Shown here in pieces: positions 59,942 to 64,000 of a stretch of 64,000 nt of DNA. Below the pieces are notes generated by a model that saw only the letters and a list, made by a program, of their open reading frames with translations, made no database searches and had not been told where the DNA came from. This DNA is from Ampelocalamus luodianensis (Eukaryota > Streptophyta > Magnoliopsida > Poales > Poaceae). Each line of letters opens with the position of its first letter. The first letter of the stretch is position 1. The stretch lies in the NCBI GenBank assembly GCA_036346255.1, contig CM070624.1, positions 14,044,626 through 14,108,625 of the forward strand, in the 5' to 3' direction. The position numbers and the translations under genes are program-made.

Positions 59942-62900
59942 TGTCGGGATCCTGGATCACTGAATCCGAGCCTTATGTGTATTCTGAACTAGTCCCATGA
60001 TGAGTAGTTAGTTCACACAGTGACATCAATGATGAAATCATACACATAAAATAAAATATCTAAGAATCAAATAAATTAATATTACTTAGTAGCAACGAAC
60101 CTTATGGTCAAGTTTTACAGAGTTTGCTATGCAGAGGCTTAACAACAAAAGATAAACTTGCAGTGGAACTAGAACATCTCGTGGTAGCATCCGACATGCA
60201 TGCCCACCGACAATTGAGTGGAGAACGCAACGTAGTTCGCATAGTCTTCGAAGTGCTGCTCGTCGTAGAATTCGGTGTTCCCTGGTTCTTCTTCGATGAC
60301 TGATCAACAATGACGCAAAGCCGTGAGTACATAAAGTACTCAGTCAAGTCGTAGGGGAATGTATACAAATAGTATTCATGCAAGGCTTAAACAAGGATAG
60401 TTTTATGTCTATTTTGTAGAAAGCAGTAGTGACAGTAAATACAGTAAATAGATTGAAAAGTATAATTTAAAAAATTAAATACATAAGTAAACAAGTGCTT
60501 TGAAACAACTAGTGAACTACCCGTTCACTTCCCAACCAACAACCAGTGAACTACCCGTTCACTTCCCATCCAAATATTTTATGAAAACTCTATCCCTCAT
60601 GTGAAATCACTAGGTATTGTCCATAACCGGGGATACAGCTATTCGAATAGTTTTACACTCTACAGAGGTTATACAATTTGACCCACAAGAGATAATTAAT
60701 CAATTTATAATGTCGGCTAAGACACGCTTCCGAAGGCGTGCGACTAAATGATTATCACAAGGCTTTTACAAAGTTTTGTTTTGATTTAATTCTGCTCACT
60801 AAGGTTTCACTTAAATTCGGCCCTATCAATTTATAATGTCGACCAAGACACACTTTCGAAGGCGTGCAGCTAAATGATTATTACAAGACTTTTACAAAGT
60901 TTTGTTTTGATCTAGTTCTGCTCACTAAGGTTTCACAAAAATCGGCTCCCTCTTGTGCCAATTCAACAACCAAAACAAAATAAAATTAAAACATTGCTAA
61001 TTAGTTGGTCAAGTCCAACCCATCCTGGACATGTGGTTGTACGGTATGGCTCAGATCAATGGCACACAAAGTTAAGTCCTTAGTGTCTACTCAAGCGAAA
61101 CATCCTCATCCCAAATGTGCTACCCGCACCCCCTTTACTGCACGATCATTCACCTGAGTACGAAATCGTTTTTGGTTTAACCAAGCCCAATGGCATCCCC
61201 TACCATGGCACAACAAATTTTAACAACAGTGGCTACCCACCACGATTCCATATATCATTAAGTCATTTTAACAATTTTGAACATGATCATGAATCTCGTC
61301 GTATCTAAGCATGGCTAGGTAGTATACGATACTCATGTTGGTATTAAAATGTGTCCAACTAAATTTAACCCAACCTATGGTATTCAAGGATACATGGCAA
61401 TCACAATTATTCAAGGTGGCATATTGACAATTAGGTATTTAACTATTCCTGAAAACATTTATTATGAACTTAGCAATGCATGTTGATATAAAATAATATA
61501 ATTTTATAAAATAGGTACGACATGATCAAAGATCTACGACTTGCCTTCATTGAAGGTTTGAGATGCTTTGGTCGACGGGTTGAGGAATTCTTCGGGCCAG
61601 AACGCCGGAATCTATACGAGCGAAAAGATCATAATAAATACAATAATTCCAAATAAAATCCAAAAATTACCAAATTAGAACCAAAAGAATGGTAATAAAT
61701 TTAGATTAATTTAGAAATAAGAATCGACAAAATCGAGTACGTGTGAAGGAGAACGAACGTCCGGAAGATAGCAATCACATGAAATGATAGAAAATTATGA
61801 AAATTAAGAGAGAGATAGAGATAGATAGAGAGCGAGAGCTCCACTGAATAATCTGTTTTTAGAATTAAAACACTAACTCAACTAGCTGACACATGAGGCC
61901 AAATGCTAGTGAGAGAAAAGTGATTGACATAAGATTGTCATAGACTCAGAGGAAACTTACAGAGCACAATAGAAAAGAGGAAAATCAGAGAGGGGAGGTG
62001 GCGCTCGGGGCGGCGGTGGCCGGCGGCGGGTGGTGATGCAGGGGCGCCAGGCAATTGGCAAAATGGGTAGCCAGTGGCCCGAGGAAGGGATAGGAGGTGG
62101 TGGCGCGCAGGAGGTGGCTGGAGACGGCGCTAGCAGCAGCGGTGGCGCACGGGCGCTCGGGAGCGTGGCGGCGCACCGAGGGAGTTAGGGGAGCACGAGG
62201 TGTGTGCGGCCACGGGGAACGCGTAGAGCCACTCGGGGGCAGCCGGGTAAGGGCCGAGGAGGTGTGGCGGCAGCGCTGGTGGCGGGGAAGAAGGTGGCGG
62301 CGGTGGCAGCTCGGAACAACGTGAAATCAGTCGGAAGAAGGGGGAAAGGTAAAGGGAGTCCGGGAACGTGATATGACGCATCTAGTGGGGCAAGGGGATG
62401 ACTGGAGGTGGAGAACGACAATGGGGCGCGCATCCGGTGGCGGGGAAGAAAGAGAAGAGCAGCGACGGGGTGCTCCGGTTGGGGGAGAAAGGGAAGGAGA
62501 GAGGAGGAAGGAAAATGGGGAAGGGCTAGCTACGGCTTTTATAGAGGAAAAGAGGGGAGGTAGTGCCGCATAGGGTGGAGCAGGCGGTGCACTCGGCACA
62601 GGTGGCATGGACGGGTACGTGGCACGGGGAGCTGGCGTGGGCGGCAGAGAAGAGGCACAACATGGCGCGTGGGAGCAGGCGGCGTGGCACGAGAGGACAT
62701 AGGTGGTCGGTGGCGGCACGACAGCGTGAAGCTCGGGAGCAAGCAGAGAAAAGGAAGAGAGAAAAAGAAAGAAAAAGGGAAAAAGAAAAGAAAATCCAAA
62801 ATAAAATAATTTTTGAAATTCCAAAAAAATACCACCAAAACCCTTGAAACCTAAATAGATCAAATAAAATAATTTTGGATTTAATTAAAGTTTATTTTAA

Positions 62901-63252
62901 TCATTTAAAATATTTTTCATTTTTTGAAAATTCAAATTAAGCCTTAAATTTATTCAATAAAATACAAATGATTATTTTTATTTTTAAAGCTTCCAGAAGA
63001 CTTTGAAAATTTGGGAAAACTGAAAATAAATAAAAATAACTTAAGGAAATAACAACAAGGTCTTGAAAAAGGAAATCCAAGATAAAACTAGAAAAATCAA
63101 ATAAAACAATTTTTATTTAATTTGAGTTTGATTTACTCTCATTAAATTATTATTTTTTTGAAATTTCAAATTAAGCTTTAACAATTCAGGAAAAAAGAAA
63201 TGGTTATTTTTATTTTAAAAATTTCAAAAAGACTCAAAAATTAGATGTTACA
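59942..63252 (-). mobile_element. Solo LTR E, gypsy type
   Basis: Begins TGTCGGGATCCTGG and ends TTAGATGTTACA. Flanks are TGCGT (59937-59941) and TGCGC (63253-63257), a TSD with one mismatch. It shares the block 'acggctattcgaatagtttta..ctctacagaggttata' (about 60,650) with LTRs C and D and the full-length element. A GC-rich zone (61,990-62,740) corresponds in place to that of LTR D. 'aagacac.cttcgaaggcgtgc' occurs twice (near 60,720 and 60,845) in a duplication of about 125 bp. No gag/pol is present. Confidence 0.78.
60708..60932. repeat. Two-copy tandem repeat inside LTR E
   Basis: A segment starting 'atcaatttataatgtcg' and including GCTAAATGATTAT..ACAAAGTTTTGTTTTGAT and CTGCTCACTAAGGTTTCAC recurs about 122 bp later with few changes. 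Confidence 0.75.
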
Positions 63253-63257
63253 TGCGC

Positions 63258-64000
63258 ACACGGACATGAGAGCCGGGACGTTGGGCACGAGGGCGATGGA
63301 GCAAGCAAACGAAGGAGAAACACGCACACTTGGCCTCTGATGTAGGGATTCCAGCAAACAACATATAATATGAGAATTCAGCACGGCTACCCACACATCA
63401 CCACAAGTGGCATGGAAAATGTAGAAACATTAGGAGATAGAGAGAGAAAAGCATGAGTAAATGGTTCCAAGCCGCCTTGAACCGGAGAAATCCCAGGTTA
63501 AACCGCCGGTTTCGCACTAAACTGCTTGAAAATCGGCTAGGTTGGACCGAGGTCAATGAAGCAGGTGGATGGAGTGGGAATAATTGTCAAAAGTATTGTG
63601 TGGGGTGGGACTCAAACTCACAACGTGCTACTAAAGGGCTTTACGACCACCTATGCTGACCAATTGAGCAAGTTTGTTGCTATGCTTGTAGAAAACTAAT
63701 ATCAAATTAATAGAACATAGGACTGGCAGTCTGACCATCCAATCTGCGGTCAAATCGATGAACCAGTTGGCTAAGCAGGTCGATGCCTGGTCCGGTTTGT
63801 ATAACCATGCTTTGAAACACCCCATTGGGCAAAGTGTTCACATCTTTAAATGCAAGCTACGAATTAAGAAAAATTCTCCTTTGGAAAGGATTTGTGCAAA
63901 TATTATTATCTACCTCAAAAAAGGCCCAAACTAGCTCTGGAGGTTGATCCAACATACCCAAAAAAAAATCATTACATGCATCATTACACTAATAATATAT
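63258..64000. other. Right edge, unclassified
   Basis: No gene. 63,600-63,660 ('gggactcaaactcacaacgtgcta...gaccaattgagca') resembles a tRNA-derived or hAT-related repeat phrase common in plant transposons, and 63,460-63,560 is rich in ACCGG/CCGGT words. Ends not found. Confidence 0.35.

Noticed and set aside
62327..62863. 178-codon ORF on - (Pro/Ser-rich)
   Set aside because: Inside solo LTR E, low complexity, same situation as in LTR D.

Overview
This is nuclear DNA from a flowering plant, very probably a grass. Three intact protein-coding genes with GC-rich exons and GT-AG introns sit in a sea of transposons typical of grasses: Stowaway, Tourist and hAT MITEs, long-LTR Ty3/gypsy chromoviruses and a LINE. 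No species is claimed. All exon junctions and element ends below were read by eye from splice signals, reading phase, terminal motifs and target-site duplications (TSDs).

Layout. 0.5-2.8 kb is a solo LTR (A). 3.5-8.4 kb is an eight-exon serine carboxypeptidase-like gene on + with one GC-AG intron. 9.2-14.1 kb holds exons of a conserved plant gene on - that is broken by frameshifts, a stop and an 8-bp insertion. Likely 5' pieces of the same gene lie as far as about 36 kb. The gene was split by solo LTR B (10.55-13.52 kb), solo LTR C (14.26-19.31 kb), a full-length 14.6-kb gypsy chromovirus on - (20.94-35.50 kb, two 4.3-kb LTRs, decayed gag-pol) and a hAT transposon that itself sits inside a Stowaway MITE (36.5-41.0 kb). 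42.09-42.86 kb is an intact single-exon mitochondrial-type ClpP protease gene on -. 43.7-46.9 kb is a run of unrelated, intron-bearing, decayed gene fragments in one orientation: a plastid-targeting-like piece, snRNP SmG, and a PMT-type methyltransferase. It looks like gene capture. 48.26 kb is a Tourist-like MITE and 48.82-51.67 kb is solo LTR D. 52.22-57.72 kb is an intact two-exon UDP-glycosyltransferase (UGT83A-like) on +, whose 4-kb intron carries a Stowaway-like MITE split by a LINE and a hAT-type MITE. 59.94-63.25 kb is solo LTR E.

The three live genes (secreted carboxypeptidase, organellar protease, small-molecule glucosyltransferase) show no common pathway; they are neighbours only. 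The main interest is in the transposons. Four of the five solo LTRs have readable TSDs, exact in three of them, and E has a near match. Two MITEs have been hit by larger elements. LTRs A, B and the C/gypsy group each carry many copies of a different short imperfect palindrome, although A and B share the core promoter and 3' end. The two LTRs of the full-length element differ mainly at CG/CHG-type sites, which may mean that some transposon frameshifts are consensus errors and not decay.
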